Assembly (NCBI GenBank): GCA_964630905.1
Contig: CAZVWR010000012.1
Coordinates: forward strand, 13,343-77,342
Length of the DNA: 64,000 nt
Direction of reading: 5' to 3'
Origin: JAGOEX01 sp964630905
GTDB lineage: Bacteria; UBP6; UBA1177
Shown: one piece after another, positions 10,058 through 19,318 of the stretch
Numbering within the stretch: position 1 is the first letter of the stretch
Layout: every line of letters starts with the position of its first letter
The notes under the pieces: generated by a model
The model's input: the letters and a program-made list of their open reading frames with translations, nothing else
What the model was told of the DNA's origin: nothing
Database searches by the model: none
Position numbers and translations under genes: made by a program

Positions 10058-10669
10058 TCAGAAATAAATAGTCAGGTTCGGTCCGAGCATAAAAACCATA
10101 CAATGTCTTTTGAATCCGTCGATTGTTACAGTGACATCAACACCTGCAATATTTCTTGTTTCTTTTTCATCAGCTCTTGCAATAAGAAGATATCCGAAGC
10201 CGGTAGAAATCCCTATAGAAAGATATTTGGTGGCAAAATAATCAATTCCGAAAAATATCTCAGGAGAAAAGAGGAAGTTCTTTCCCGAATTTCCTATAGA
10301 TGCAAAAGCCCCTCCGAAAAATGAAATATGATCTGTTCTTATAAATTCGGCTTTAATTCCGGGACCTATTAAAAACTCAGCTGAAGCATCATCATCGAAC
10401 ATTGACATAAAAAGGTGGAATTTCGCCATTATCCATACCTGTTTTGAAAGCTGGTATCCGGCAGAAAGCGAAGTTGTAGTGAAAGGGAGTCCGATGTTTG
10501 TTGCAGTTCCTACATCCTTAATATGAGTAACTCCTACAAAATTTGTTCCAAGATTGAGTTGCCAGTTATAAACTTCACCCGGAACATTCATGTTTTTTGC
10601 AGAGGGTTCATCTGCAAAAACTGAAAGAGTTAAAATAATGACTGAAAAAATAAAAAAAGTTTTTTTCAT
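10058..10669 (-). CDS. Small outer-membrane beta-barrel-like protein
   Basis: 203 residues. A signal peptide (MKKTFFIFSVIILTLSVFA before DEPSA) is followed by alternating polar/hydrophobic strands with Gly and aromatic girdles, ending in LTIYF. A terminal Phe with alternating strands is typical of outer-membrane barrels. No family name can be given; it is about the size of OmpA/OmpW-like 8-strand barrels. It is convergent with the large lipoprotein gene, with only three bases between stop codons, and lies 18 bases downstream of the beta-propeller lipoprotein gene, so those two are probably co-transcribed. Confidence 0.7.
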   Translation of the reverse strand: MKKTFFIFSVIILTLSVFADEPSAKNMNVPGEVYNWQLNLGTNFVGVTHIKDVGTATNIGLPFTTTSLSAGYQLSKQVWIMAKFHLFMSMFDDDASAEFLIGPGIKAEFIRTDHISFFGGAFASIGNSGKNFLFSPEIFFGIDYFATKYLSIGISTGFGYLLIARADEKETRNIAGVDVTVTIDGFKRHCMVFMLGPNLTIYF

Positions 10670-10687
10670 GATAAATCTCCAAGAAGT

Positions 10688-12070
10688 TTAATCATAGATC
10701 AGGAAATCGGGAAGTGTTTTTTCAACGATATTAAAATATTCATCATAAGGAATTATGTCATACGCATTGGTCCCGGTTATTATCTCGGGATAACTTTCCA
10801 TTCTGCCGAGTTTTTCCGCGGTATCTGTCCTGAAAAGAAAATTGGTTTCAGAAGGTGTTCCCGTAATGGTGGAAACTCTGAAAACGGTATAGTTTATATC
10901 TGTATGCATCCATGATATATAAACTTCTTCACTTGTGCTGTCATTTCCGAAAACATAGTTCAGTCCTTCGCTCAAATCTGTTGAAGAGAACATTTTTACT
11001 GTAAATTCATCATAGTCCCCCTTTTTTTCCTCAAGGGCAAGATAGAACCGGTCTGTCATGAATCCGGTCATGTTGAGAACGCGGAGTTCATCAGAGGATC
11101 TGTATTCAAAAATTCTTTCACCTGTAGTGGCATTAAAAATATAAACCTTGTCAAAATAACCGGTTGCATCGTCTTCTTCCAGTCCGGCTACGTCTTCCAG
11201 ATTCTTTACCGTGAAAGCGGCAAGTGAAAGGGATTCCTGACATGTCAGGAAGGTTGTTCCTGTTCTTGGATAATCCCATGTTTTAATTCCGTTTTCCGCA
11301 AATAACACTGTGAAGAAATCATCACTCTGTGCAACAACGAGTCCGTCCATGACACACCGTATCTTCCCTTCATGCTGAGTAACCCACTTGCCTGTCCCTT
11401 TTGCGATGTCAAATCCGTCTATCAGGTCGTATCCCGCAATCACTGTTTCAGGGAAAGTGTAAGCTTTCTCAAGATTCTCAAGGGGTTCTGTTCTCCATAT
11501 TTCTGCACCTGTCTTTGAATTAAGGGCAACCAGTTCGTTATTATTACTGCCGTAGATGATATAATTTCCCTCCACTTTGAACTGAAGCGCCACTGATTCA
11601 TTATCTCTGAGTTTCAATTCCCACACAGCTTCATCCTTTGCAATGTTGACAGCACAAATGGAGTTTTCTTTGCAAAGGGAATAAAAAATACCGTTGTGCA
11701 CAGCAAAACCTGTTGAATCTGATGTTATGACCGCTGAAGATTCAACGGAAACTGCAGTGTTGCCGCCGGAGCTTTCAAGAAGACACACTTTTTCTTTTTT
11801 GCAGTTGCACAGAATGAACTCATCAAGTATGAAAAATGCCGGTTCGGAAGAATGTCCTGATATTTTTTTTTCCCATCCGCTCCTTAAAGGGGAAAGCTTC
11901 ATTGAAAGAAGATAATTCTGATCATCTTTCTGGTATATTGTGAAAAGATCTGTCCCTTCAGATCTATAGAAAAGAAGTTCTCCTTCACGGTGTATTTCGT
12001 TGCTGCAACTTGAAAGAATGATTGCAAAAATAAATATAAGAAAAGATCTTTTCAGAATATTATATCGCAT
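10688..12070 (-). CDS. PQQ-like beta-propeller lipoprotein
   Basis: 460 residues. Start chosen at the ATG whose product has a signal peptide and lipobox (IFAIILSSC before SNEIHRE); the longer frame upstream is only the antisense-frame overlap with the GH18 gene. Repeated blades of the type ALNSKTGAEIWR, DIAKGTGKWVTQHEGKI and IFNATTGERIFEYR match PQQ/YVTN-type propellers (BamB-like fold). Whether it acts in outer-membrane assembly, binding or enzymology cannot be read from the sequence. Its first 11 bases overlap the GH18 stop region, indicating translational coupling in a GH18-propeller-barrel operon. Confidence 0.75.
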   Translation of the reverse strand: MRYNILKRSFLIFIFAIILSSCSNEIHREGELLFYRSEGTDLFTIYQKDDQNYLLSMKLSPLRSGWEKKISGHSSEPAFFILDEFILCNCKKEKVCLLESSGGNTAVSVESSAVITSDSTGFAVHNGIFYSLCKENSICAVNIAKDEAVWELKLRDNESVALQFKVEGNYIIYGSNNNELVALNSKTGAEIWRTEPLENLEKAYTFPETVIAGYDLIDGFDIAKGTGKWVTQHEGKIRCVMDGLVVAQSDDFFTVLFAENGIKTWDYPRTGTTFLTCQESLSLAAFTVKNLEDVAGLEEDDATGYFDKVYIFNATTGERIFEYRSSDELRVLNMTGFMTDRFYLALEEKKGDYDEFTVKMFSSTDLSEGLNYVFGNDSTSEEVYISWMHTDINYTVFRVSTITGTPSETNFLFRTDTAEKLGRMESYPEIITGTNAYDIIPYDEYFNIVEKTLPDFLIYD

Positions 12071-13862
12071 TGATTGCACATCCGCTCTGTTTTTGTGTGT
12101 TTCCGCTGTCATGATCAACATTTTCCTCAAATTCATCACCTGCTTCTTCATTATCATTTTCATCATTAACGATCACTGCTCCGTCATCTTCATCTTCCAT
12201 CATCTCTTCATCAGAATTTTCAATTCCGTCAGAAGGTTCAACAACATCGTCATCAGCTTTAGTGTCATCTTCGTCACGATTTTCTGTTTCATCACAAATA
12301 AAGTCTGCAAGTATGGTGAAGTCACCCCCTTTTATTACGCCCTCTTTCGAGAAAGAATCGGCGACAAGATAATATTTTCCTTTTTTGATTCCTATCTTAA
12401 TTTCAGAATCATTTCTGAAAATGCAGGAATTACCGTTATTTCCATTTAGAAGGTGGATATCCATGTCCTCTCTAGAGTCTGTTCCGCCTGAGCCTTCAGA
12501 GATCATGGCTGTCAAAGTTCCGTCACATTCAGCAGTAAATTCAAACACCGTTTCAGGTCCCGATTCATCAATAAGAGTCGTGTCTGAGATGTTTTGAGAA
12601 CAGTTGTAAAAGTCAATGATATCAGAAACATATCTGTAAGTATTGTCGGATCTTTCAAAAGGGAAACTATCTATTTTAACAGGGTTTTCAAAGGATCCTG
12701 ACCTGTCTGAAACAAAATTTTCAGCGATCTTTTTCCAAAGATCTTCTGAAGATATATCGTAATTCAACGCCCACATTCCGCTTCCGGCTACACCTTTTGA
12801 ATTTGCAAAGGCATATTTAAGTGAAATGCTTTCATCGTCATCATACCAGAGCTGATACCATTGTGAGCCATCCTTCCATATTTTGTACGGGGTTTCGGAT
12901 CCGCTGTCCCAGCCGCTTTCAATTGATGAATGGTCTTTAAACACATTGTCAAAAATAACTGCCGCACCGTTTTCGGTCTTTGCTCCGGGAAACGAGCCGG
13001 AAGTTGTTTTCCATTTGATGCCGTAATAGGGATATCCGGCTATTAATTTGTCCTTGACGGCATCGCCGTATTTGGAAATATATGTATTTATTGATTTTTC
13101 CACACATATTCCGTTTGATGTCCATGGAGTTTTGGAATATAAGGGGGCGACAGGTCCCGTTTCCTCTCCTGCTTTCCAATGATAGTCATAAAGCATAAGA
13201 AATGCATAATCAAGTCCTGTCATGGAAGCGATATCCCATCTATTTGACCAGTCAACTGCCGGAAGTGCCGCTGAAACTATCATTTCAGGGTTTCTTGAGT
13301 GGAAATAATTTCCAAGATCGTTGAAAAACTTAATGAGATCAGCTGTTTTTGTGTCTGCGAATGCTTCAAAGTCAATGTTTATTCCGTCAGCTCCCGCATC
13401 GTTCACTTTATCCCAGCAGTTCTTGAAAAAAGTGTCCTTGTCATAACTGCTTTCAACTAAATCCTGGACCATCGTACCTTCAAAGCCGGTGATCACGAGA
13501 TGGACTCTCACACCGTATTTATGTGCTTCATCAATCGGTGCTGATTCAGGCCAGTCGGGGCAGTCGCCAAGAGATCCTGCGGTTGAAAGCTCACACGAAA
13601 AATAGAGAATATCGGTCAGAAGTCCATATCTTAAGTGATCTGTAGAGTTGTTCCAGTAAGGAAGATATCCGAAGATAAGTTTTTCAGTAAGCGGTTTATA
13701 CAAAGCGACTTCATTCAACAGTTTCATTGACGGTTTGCCGTGTGAAATCAATGGTTTGTCGAATTTGTGAGTTTGAAGTTCAATCATGTGGACACTTTTC
13801 ATGTCAACAGAAAAAACAGTAAAAGTAAGAAAAATGATTATCGCCGAAAGCGTCTTTTTCAT
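12060..13862 (-). CDS. Secreted glycoside hydrolase family 18 (chitinase-like) with acidic tail and C-terminal Gly-Cys motif
   Basis: 600 residues from ATG 13862 (signal peptide MKKTLSAIIIFLTFTVFS). The GH18 signature DGINIDFE is at 159-166, with Glu166 the expected acid/base, so hydrolysis of chitin or another N-acetylglucosamine polymer is likely. A beta-sandwich region (about 415-520) resembles pre-peptidase C-terminal domains. An Asp/Glu-rich linker of about 70 residues then leads to the C-terminus QSGCAINAI. The subtilase at 1807-3504 ends the same way (STGCSVLNI). The longer upstream frame would start before the signal peptide and is less likely. It is first in a minus-strand run just downstream of the tRNA-Ala gene. 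Confidence 0.88.
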   Translation of the reverse strand: MKKTLSAIIIFLTFTVFSVDMKSVHMIELQTHKFDKPLISHGKPSMKLLNEVALYKPLTEKLIFGYLPYWNNSTDHLRYGLLTDILYFSCELSTAGSLGDCPDWPESAPIDEAHKYGVRVHLVITGFEGTMVQDLVESSYDKDTFFKNCWDKVNDAGADGINIDFEAFADTKTADLIKFFNDLGNYFHSRNPEMIVSAALPAVDWSNRWDIASMTGLDYAFLMLYDYHWKAGEETGPVAPLYSKTPWTSNGICVEKSINTYISKYGDAVKDKLIAGYPYYGIKWKTTSGSFPGAKTENGAAVIFDNVFKDHSSIESGWDSGSETPYKIWKDGSQWYQLWYDDDESISLKYAFANSKGVAGSGMWALNYDISSEDLWKKIAENFVSDRSGSFENPVKIDSFPFERSDNTYRYVSDIIDFYNCSQNISDTTLIDESGPETVFEFTAECDGTLTAMISEGSGGTDSREDMDIHLLNGNNGNSCIFRNDSEIKIGIKKGKYYLVADSFSKEGVIKGGDFTILADFICDETENRDEDDTKADDDVVEPSDGIENSDEEMMEDEDDGAVIVNDENDNEEAGDEFEENVDHDSGNTQKQSGCAINAI

Positions 13863-13938
13863 AATTGGAACCCGCACAGAAAAAATCACAAAAACCAAGT
13901 CAATTCATACGGATATATAATGAAAAGTCAACGAAAAC

Positions 13939-14014
13939 TGGTGGAGCTGACGCGGATCGAACGCGCGACCCTTTGAATGCCATTCAAATACTCTCCCAAC
14001 TGAGCTACAGCCCC
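13939..14014 (-). tRNA. tRNA-Ala (anticodon GGC), CCA encoded
   Basis: A 76-base cloverleaf read on the minus strand. The acceptor stem GGGGCTG pairs with CAGCTCC (one G-U). The D arm is GCTC...GAGT, the anticodon stem TTTGA/TCAAA has loop ATGGCAT giving GGC, and the T arm is GCGCG-TTCGATC-CGCGT. Discriminator A and CCA are encoded. No neighbouring sequence suggests an integrated element at this tRNA. Confidence 0.95.
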
Positions 14015-14099
14015 ACCAATGGGAAAAAAGACTTTCTCAATTTACCTGATTTGTTTTCTCAGTCAACAAAAGTGATTAAAAAATATGTTTGAAAAGTGG

Positions 14100-14129
14100 T
14101 TGACTTTGGCGATTCTGTCTTTATATAAG
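14100..14129 (+). promoter_or_regulatory. Promoter for grpE-dnaK-dnaJ
   Basis: TTGACT at 14100-14105 and TATATA at 14122-14127 (spacer 16), with the overlapping TATAAG at 14124-14129 giving spacer 18. This resembles a housekeeping-sigma promoter. I saw no CIRCE inverted repeat between it and grpE. Confidence 0.6.
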
Positions 14130-14212
14130 AGGTCGTAAATTTCGGTCTTGATTTGAGTGCTGAATGATTACAGCCACTTATCTCAAGGTTTTTTATGTCC
14201 GCCGGAGGTTGT

Positions 14213-15004
14213 ATGAACGGAAATGACAAAGACCTTAAAAAAGACACGGTTGCAAATGAGCCGGTAATTAAAGAAGACGGTGCTCTTGAAATTGACGAGG
14301 AATCACTTCAGGAAGAGGTAGATCTTCAGAAGCTTGCCGAAAAACTCGGAAATGAACATGCCAAAACAAAGGAGAGAAGATTCTTCGGAAGAAAGAACAA
14401 GGATTCTGAATCTTCTCATAAGATCGATCAGTTGAAGGAACAGTTGAAGGAAAAAGAGGAAAAGATAAAAGAGCTGGATAACAATGTTAAAATACTTGTT
14501 GCCGAGAATAGAAACCAGAAAACGAGGATAGAGAACGAGTTCCGCACGAAGATCAGATTCGCCGCTGAAGATTTTTTCAGGGATTTTATAACGGTCAAGG
14601 ATGATTTTGACAAGGCGATGGAATTTGTTCCGTCTGATGAAAATGCACAGAAAGATCCTTTTATTCAGGGGATAAGACATCTTCTTTCAAAAACGGAAAG
14701 TGTTATGAAAAAACACGGAATTGAATCTTTTTCAGGAGTCGGTGAGAAGTTTGATCCGTCAATACATCAGGCTATGAGCATGATCCCTGTTGAAGGGAAG
14801 GAATTGAATGAGATAGTTGCAGAATATGTCAAGGGTTACAAAATGCATGAGCGGATACTCAGGCCTGCAATGGTGATAGTGGCTTCAGGTATCAATCCGG
14901 CAGTAGAGGCACATAATGAAATAAAAGCAGAAGAAGCATCAGAAGAAGCAGAAAAAGAAAAACCTGCTGAAGATAAAGCAGATGATGAAAATATTGAACA
15001 GTAA
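14213..15004 (+). CDS. grpE: GrpE nucleotide exchange factor
   Basis: Releases ADP from DnaK during the chaperone cycle. 263 residues from ATG 14213, which has GGAGG at 14204-14208; an in-frame ATG at 14195 with a weaker AAGG is possible. Charged, low-complexity ends surround a long coiled coil (about 70-115). The GrpE head follows with KFDPSIHQAMSMIP and the VKGYKMHERILRPAMVIVASG signature. Longer than typical GrpE because of the acidic N- and C-terminal extensions. dnaK follows after 19 bases. Confidence 0.95.
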   Translation: MNGNDKDLKKDTVANEPVIKEDGALEIDEESLQEEVDLQKLAEKLGNEHAKTKERRFFGRKNKDSESSHKIDQLKEQLKEKEEKIKELDNNVKILVAENRNQKTRIENEFRTKIRFAAEDFFRDFITVKDDFDKAMEFVPSDENAQKDPFIQGIRHLLSKTESVMKKHGIESFSGVGEKFDPSIHQAMSMIPVEGKELNEIVAEYVKGYKMHERILRPAMVIVASGINPAVEAHNEIKAEEASEEAEKEKPAEDKADDENIEQ

Positions 15005-15023
15005 TTTATAGTAGGAGGAGAAA

Positions 15024-16928
15024 ATGGGAAAAGTTATCGGTATTGACCTTGGTACGACCAACAGTTGTGTAAGCATCATGGAAGGCGGAGACCCGAAAGT
15101 CATTGCAAATGCGGAAGGTTCAAGGACCACTCCGAGTATAGTTGCTTTCACAGACAAAGGTGAAAGACTTGTCGGTCAACTTGCAAAAAGACAGGCGATA
15201 ACCAATTCAAAAAGGACAGTGTATGCTATAAAAAGACTTATCGGCCGTAAATATGAAGCGACAGAAGTAATGAAAATGAAGTCGCTTGTCCCTTTCCAGA
15301 TTTCAAAGGCATCAAACGGAGATGCTTGGGTCAAGATCGACGACAAGGATTACAGCCCTCAGCAGATCTCCGCAATGGTGCTTCAGAAAATGAAAGAGAC
15401 CGCAGAAGAGTATCTTGGAGAAAAAGTTACTGACGCGGTCATAACGGTTCCTGCATATTTCAACGATTCACAGCGGCAGGCTACAAAAGATGCGGGAAAG
15501 ATCGCAGGTCTGAATGTTCTTAGAATCATAAACGAGCCGACTGCCGCGGCACTTGCTTACGGTATCGACAAAAAAGGTAAGGAGATGAAGATCGCTGTTT
15601 ATGATCTCGGCGGCGGAACTTTCGATATTTCGATCCTTGAGCTTGGTGACGGTGTTTTTGAAGTTCTTTCAACAAACGGTGACACATTCCTCGGTGGAGA
15701 AGATTTCGATCAGAGAATAATTGAATTCCTTGTTGCAGAGTTCAAAAAGGATTCGGGCATAGACCTTTCGCATGATCCGATGGCACTTCAGAGACTCAAA
15801 GAAGCAGCGGAAAAGGCAAAGCACGAACTTTCTTCAACGATGGAGACCAACATAAACCTTCCTTTCATCACAGCTGATGCAAACGGTCCGAAACACCTCA
15901 ACATAAATATGTCAAGAGCCCGCCTGGAATCACTGGTCGAAGATCTTGCAAAGAAGACACTTGAACCGTGCAGGAAGGTTCTTGCAGATGCAAAGGTGTC
16001 AGTAAACGATATCAATGAAGTTATAATGGTCGGCGGTATGACAAGAATGCCTCTCATTCAGCGTCTTGTTAAGGAGTTTTTCCAGAAAGAGGTTCATAAA
16101 GGTGTCAATCCTGATGAAGTTGTTGCAGTAGGAGCCGCAATACAGGGCGGAGTTCTTAAGGGTGATGTAAAGGATGTTCTCCTTCTCGATGTCACACCTC
16201 TTTCACTCGGTATTGAGACTCTCGGCGGCGTTTTCACAAGACTTATTCCGAGAAACACGACGATCCCGACCAAAAAGACAGAGATATTCTCAACAGCTCA
16301 GGATAATCAGCCGGCTGTTACGATAAGAGTTTTCCAGGGTGAAAGAGAGATCGCGGCACAGAACAAACTTCTTGGTGAATTTGATCTGAAGGATATTCCG
16401 CCGGCCCCGAGAGGTCTGCCGAAGATTGAGGTGAGTTTTGACATAGATGCGAACGGAATTCTGAACGTCAGTGCAAAAGACCTCGGAACGAATAAGCAGA
16501 ACACCATCGTCATCAAGGCAGGCAGCGGACTTACCGATGAAGAGATTGATAGAATGGTTACAGATGCTGAAAAACATAAAGAAGAAGACGAAAAGAGAAG
16601 AAAAGTTGTCGAAGCAAAGAACAACGCTGACCAGATGGTATATTCAACTGAAAAAGCATTGAAGGAATACGGTGAAAAAATAGATCCGCAGGCAAAAGCT
16701 GAAATTGAAGAGAAGCTTGCGGCACTGAGGGCGGCATCAGAACAGGAAGATGCCGAAACAATAGAAAAGGCGACAGGCGAACTCAACCAGAGCGCACACA
16801 AGCTTGCTGAAGCGATGTATAAAAATGCAGGCGGTGCTCCTGACCAGCAGGGTGATACAGGGCAGAGTGACGGTGCAAAGAAAAAAGGCGACGGTTTTGT
16901 CGATGCCGATTTTGAGGAGAAAAAGTAA
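15024..16928 (+). CDS. dnaK: Chaperone DnaK (Hsp70)
   Basis: ATP-driven folding chaperone of 634 residues, the usual length. Shows the N-terminal phosphate loop GIDLGTTNSCVSI, the signature IINEPTAAALAYG, the second phosphate loop YDLGGGTFDIS, the interdomain linker DVLLLDVTPLSLGIETLGG, and the C-terminal EEVD-equivalent DADFEEKK. A strong AGGAGG precedes the ATG. It sits between grpE and dnaJ in the standard heat-shock order. Confidence 0.98.
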   Translation: MGKVIGIDLGTTNSCVSIMEGGDPKVIANAEGSRTTPSIVAFTDKGERLVGQLAKRQAITNSKRTVYAIKRLIGRKYEATEVMKMKSLVPFQISKASNGDAWVKIDDKDYSPQQISAMVLQKMKETAEEYLGEKVTDAVITVPAYFNDSQRQATKDAGKIAGLNVLRIINEPTAAALAYGIDKKGKEMKIAVYDLGGGTFDISILELGDGVFEVLSTNGDTFLGGEDFDQRIIEFLVAEFKKDSGIDLSHDPMALQRLKEAAEKAKHELSSTMETNINLPFITADANGPKHLNINMSRARLESLVEDLAKKTLEPCRKVLADAKVSVNDINEVIMVGGMTRMPLIQRLVKEFFQKEVHKGVNPDEVVAVGAAIQGGVLKGDVKDVLLLDVTPLSLGIETLGGVFTRLIPRNTTIPTKKTEIFSTAQDNQPAVTIRVFQGEREIAAQNKLLGEFDLKDIPPAPRGLPKIEVSFDIDANGILNVSAKDLGTNKQNTIVIKAGSGLTDEEIDRMVTDAEKHKEEDEKRRKVVEAKNNADQMVYSTEKALKEYGEKIDPQAKAEIEEKLAALRAASEQEDAETIEKATGELNQSAHKLAEAMYKNAGGAPDQQGDTGQSDGAKKKGDGFVDADFEEKK

Positions 16929-16934
16929 ACTCAC

Positions 16935-18056
16935 ATGGCTGATTTCTATGAACTGCTCGGCGTTTCAAGGAATGCCAGTGCTGAAGAGATAAAAAAAGCA
17001 TATAAGAAACAGGCTCTCAAGCATCATCCTGACCGTAACAAGGGTGACAAGAGTGCTGAAGAGAAATTCAAAAAGATAAACGAAGCTTACGAAGTTCTGA
17101 GCGATCCTGAAAAAAGACAGATGTACGATCAGTTCGGAGAGGACGGGTTGAAGGCCAATCCTTTTCAGGGACAGAACGGCGGATACAGGGATTTTTCAGA
17201 TGTGTTCGATAATCTGGGCGATATGTTCGGAGATATTTTCGGCGGTCGCGGCTCAAGAAGAGGAAGAAAGGTTCCTACACAGGGTTCCGACCTTCTTGTC
17301 CATTTGACGATAAGTTTCGATGAGTCGTTCACAGGGACTAAAAAAGATATAAGTTTTACGAGGTCATCGTCCTGTCAGGTCTGTCTGGGAACAGGGGCGG
17401 AACACGGAAGTTCCACAAAGACATGCCCCACATGCAACGGAGCCGGTCAGGTAAGGGTTTCTCACGGGATATTTTCTCTTGCTCAGACCTGTCCGACATG
17501 TCGTGGCGAGGGAACGATCATTGAAAAACCGTGTTCTCACTGTCGAGGCACAGGTTTTGTAAAAGAGGATAAGAAGATAGCTCTCAATGTTCCACCGGGA
17601 ATAAGTTCAGGGATGAAAATGAGAGTTGCCGGCGAAGCGAATTCGGGAACCAACGGTGGTCCGAGAGGCGATGTCTATGTTGAAATAAGAGTCAAGGATC
17701 ATTCCCTTTTTGAAAGAGATGGAGATGATATTTATGTTGAGATCCCGATATCTTATTCTCAGGCAGTGCTCGGAGACAGGATCGAAGTTCCGACAATGAC
17801 CGGTCCTGTTGAAATGAAGATACCGGCAGGGACTCAGCCCGGAACGAAAATGCGGCTTAAGGACAAGGGATTCGCTTCACTCCAAAGAGGTGGCGGCACG
17901 GGTTCTCTTTATGTCATACTTACACTCGAAGTGCCTAAAAACATCTCAGAAAAACATCGTGAGCACATCTTGAAACTCAAAGAATTCGAAGCTGATCACA
18001 AAGAAAGACCGTCATTTAAAGACTATCTCGATAAAGCAAAAAATCTGTTCAGATAG
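16935..18056 (+). CDS. dnaJ: Chaperone DnaJ (Hsp40)
   Basis: J-domain co-chaperone that stimulates DnaK ATPase activity. 373 residues: J domain with the HPD motif (KHHPDRN), Gly/Phe-rich segment (about 76-110), four zinc-finger repeats (CQVCLGTG, CPTCNGAG, CPTCRGEG, CSHCRGTG), then the substrate-binding C-terminal domains. The start overlaps no other gene and lies 6 bases after the dnaK stop. No obvious terminator follows within the 189-base gap to the next gene. Confidence 0.97.
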   Translation: MADFYELLGVSRNASAEEIKKAYKKQALKHHPDRNKGDKSAEEKFKKINEAYEVLSDPEKRQMYDQFGEDGLKANPFQGQNGGYRDFSDVFDNLGDMFGDIFGGRGSRRGRKVPTQGSDLLVHLTISFDESFTGTKKDISFTRSSSCQVCLGTGAEHGSSTKTCPTCNGAGQVRVSHGIFSLAQTCPTCRGEGTIIEKPCSHCRGTGFVKEDKKIALNVPPGISSGMKMRVAGEANSGTNGGPRGDVYVEIRVKDHSLFERDGDDIYVEIPISYSQAVLGDRIEVPTMTGPVEMKIPAGTQPGTKMRLKDKGFASLQRGGGTGSLYVILTLEVPKNISEKHREHILKLKEFEADHKERPSFKDYLDKAKNLFR

Positions 18057-18245
18057 ATGTAGTGTTTCTTAATTATTGAACGTTAAGATTAAGATGAATA
18101 ATATCCTAACAGGTTCAGATTTAAAAATATGGACATGCTTTTTCGTCAATTCCGGTTCATTTTTCTCAAGACGGGCTATATCTTCTCAATTTTAATTATT
18201 ATCTGAACCGTTTGTTGGCGGTTAACATCTGTTGAGAGGTAAAGA

Positions 18246-19256
18246 ATGTCTAAGTATTATGTTTTATTAGGTTTTGTTTGTGTGTTTGTGCTGGGGTCAT
18301 GCTCAGTTAAAGATGATGTAGAAGTTGATGATCTCATTCAGAACGACGAAAATGAGCAGAAAAACGATGATTTTGAAACAAATGATGATAATTCTGTAAA
18401 AGACGATTCCGGGCAGGTTGATGATGTTGTCAAAACAGATGACAGCGCAACTCCTGACAATAATATTGTGCCTGACGATTCTGTCATGATAGATGAAGAT
18501 CAGACAACGGATGAAGACTTAACTGACAATGAAGAGAGTGATTTAAATGACGAAAGCGGAAATGACGAAGATTCGGATATCATCAATGATCCGGTTATCC
18601 TTTTTGAAGATTTTGAAACTCCTTCCACATGGACAAAATGGAAAAAGATCAATATTAACAAACTGATGAACTCTGCTGATCCGTTTTTATACAGCGGAGA
18701 TCTCTGGGAGATCGGAAATCCTGAAATATCTGGAAAGATCACTGATGCACACAGCGGTGAAAATCTTCTTGCGACCGTTGTCAATGACAAAATTCCTGAT
18801 AATAAAAACTTAATGAATATAGTTTATTATAATGAAAAATTCACTATTCCGGCTAACGGAGTTGATATTGAATTTTATGCGTGGATCGACACCCATGTTT
18901 ACCCAAATGAAACTAAGAGAGGTGGCGTTCTGCTCTATCTTTGTGAGGAAGTGAATTTCCAAAGTGGCGGAAAATGCAGCAAAGTTTCGGGGGACACGGC
19001 AAATACAGTTGAGCTTTTCAAAGATCTTGAAAGTGATCCGGATGGATATATCAGCACTTTTTACGGAATGTACACAAAACAGTATCTGGGACTGAGCGGA
19101 AAAAGCGGTGAGTTCGTAAAGATCACAGGATCTGTAACTGAATCCGGCTCGGCAGGCAAAAATGTCTATCTTGTTTTTGAATATCAGACTCCGAATGATT
19201 CCGGAACAAGTGTTTACGGAATATATATTGATGACATCTCAGTCACAAAAAGATAG
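18246..19256 (+). CDS. Lipoprotein with acidic stalk and beta-sandwich-like domain
   Basis: 336 residues, function unknown. Lipobox FVLGSC at the N-terminus, then about 95 residues dominated by Asp, Glu, Asn and Thr (a stalk-like low-complexity linker). A roughly 220-residue C-terminal domain begins ILFEDFETPSTWTKW and ends in YGIYIDDISVTK. That start and end are typical of jelly-roll/galactose-binding or MAM-type carbohydrate-binding folds, which is a fold inference only. GAGAGG precedes the ATG. Confidence 0.75.
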   Translation: MSKYYVLLGFVCVFVLGSCSVKDDVEVDDLIQNDENEQKNDDFETNDDNSVKDDSGQVDDVVKTDDSATPDNNIVPDDSVMIDEDQTTDEDLTDNEESDLNDESGNDEDSDIINDPVILFEDFETPSTWTKWKKININKLMNSADPFLYSGDLWEIGNPEISGKITDAHSGENLLATVVNDKIPDNKNLMNIVYYNEKFTIPANGVDIEFYAWIDTHVYPNETKRGGVLLYLCEEVNFQSGGKCSKVSGDTANTVELFKDLESDPDGYISTFYGMYTKQYLGLSGKSGEFVKITGSVTESGSAGKNVYLVFEYQTPNDSGTSVYGIYIDDISVTKR

Positions 19257-19303
19257 AAAGAATCCAAATAGTTGAAAGTGTGAAGGGATAAAGGATTCTT
19301 TCT
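19255..19303. terminator. Inverted repeat between convergent genes, possible bidirectional terminator
   Basis: AGAAAGAATCC at 19255-19265 pairs perfectly with GGATTCTTTCT at 19293-19303 (11-bp stem, 27-base loop). It starts at the stop codon of the plus-strand lipoprotein and lies just after the minus-strand endonuclease stop. There is no long T tract, so intrinsic termination is uncertain. Confidence 0.45.
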
Positions 19304-19318
19304 GGATTTATTAATTCA

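Noticed and set aside
12000..12449. Plus-strand hydrophobic 149-residue frame
   Set aside because: It is antisense to the acidic tail of the GH18 gene; acidic codons read backwards give Ile/Phe/Ser-rich false membrane segments.
13939..14014. tRNA as an integration site for a genomic island
   Set aside because: No integrase and no duplicated tRNA end was seen on either side.
14130..14212. CIRCE element before grpE
   Set aside because: No TTAGCACTC-type inverted repeat with a nine-base spacer was found, and no hrcA gene is adjacent.
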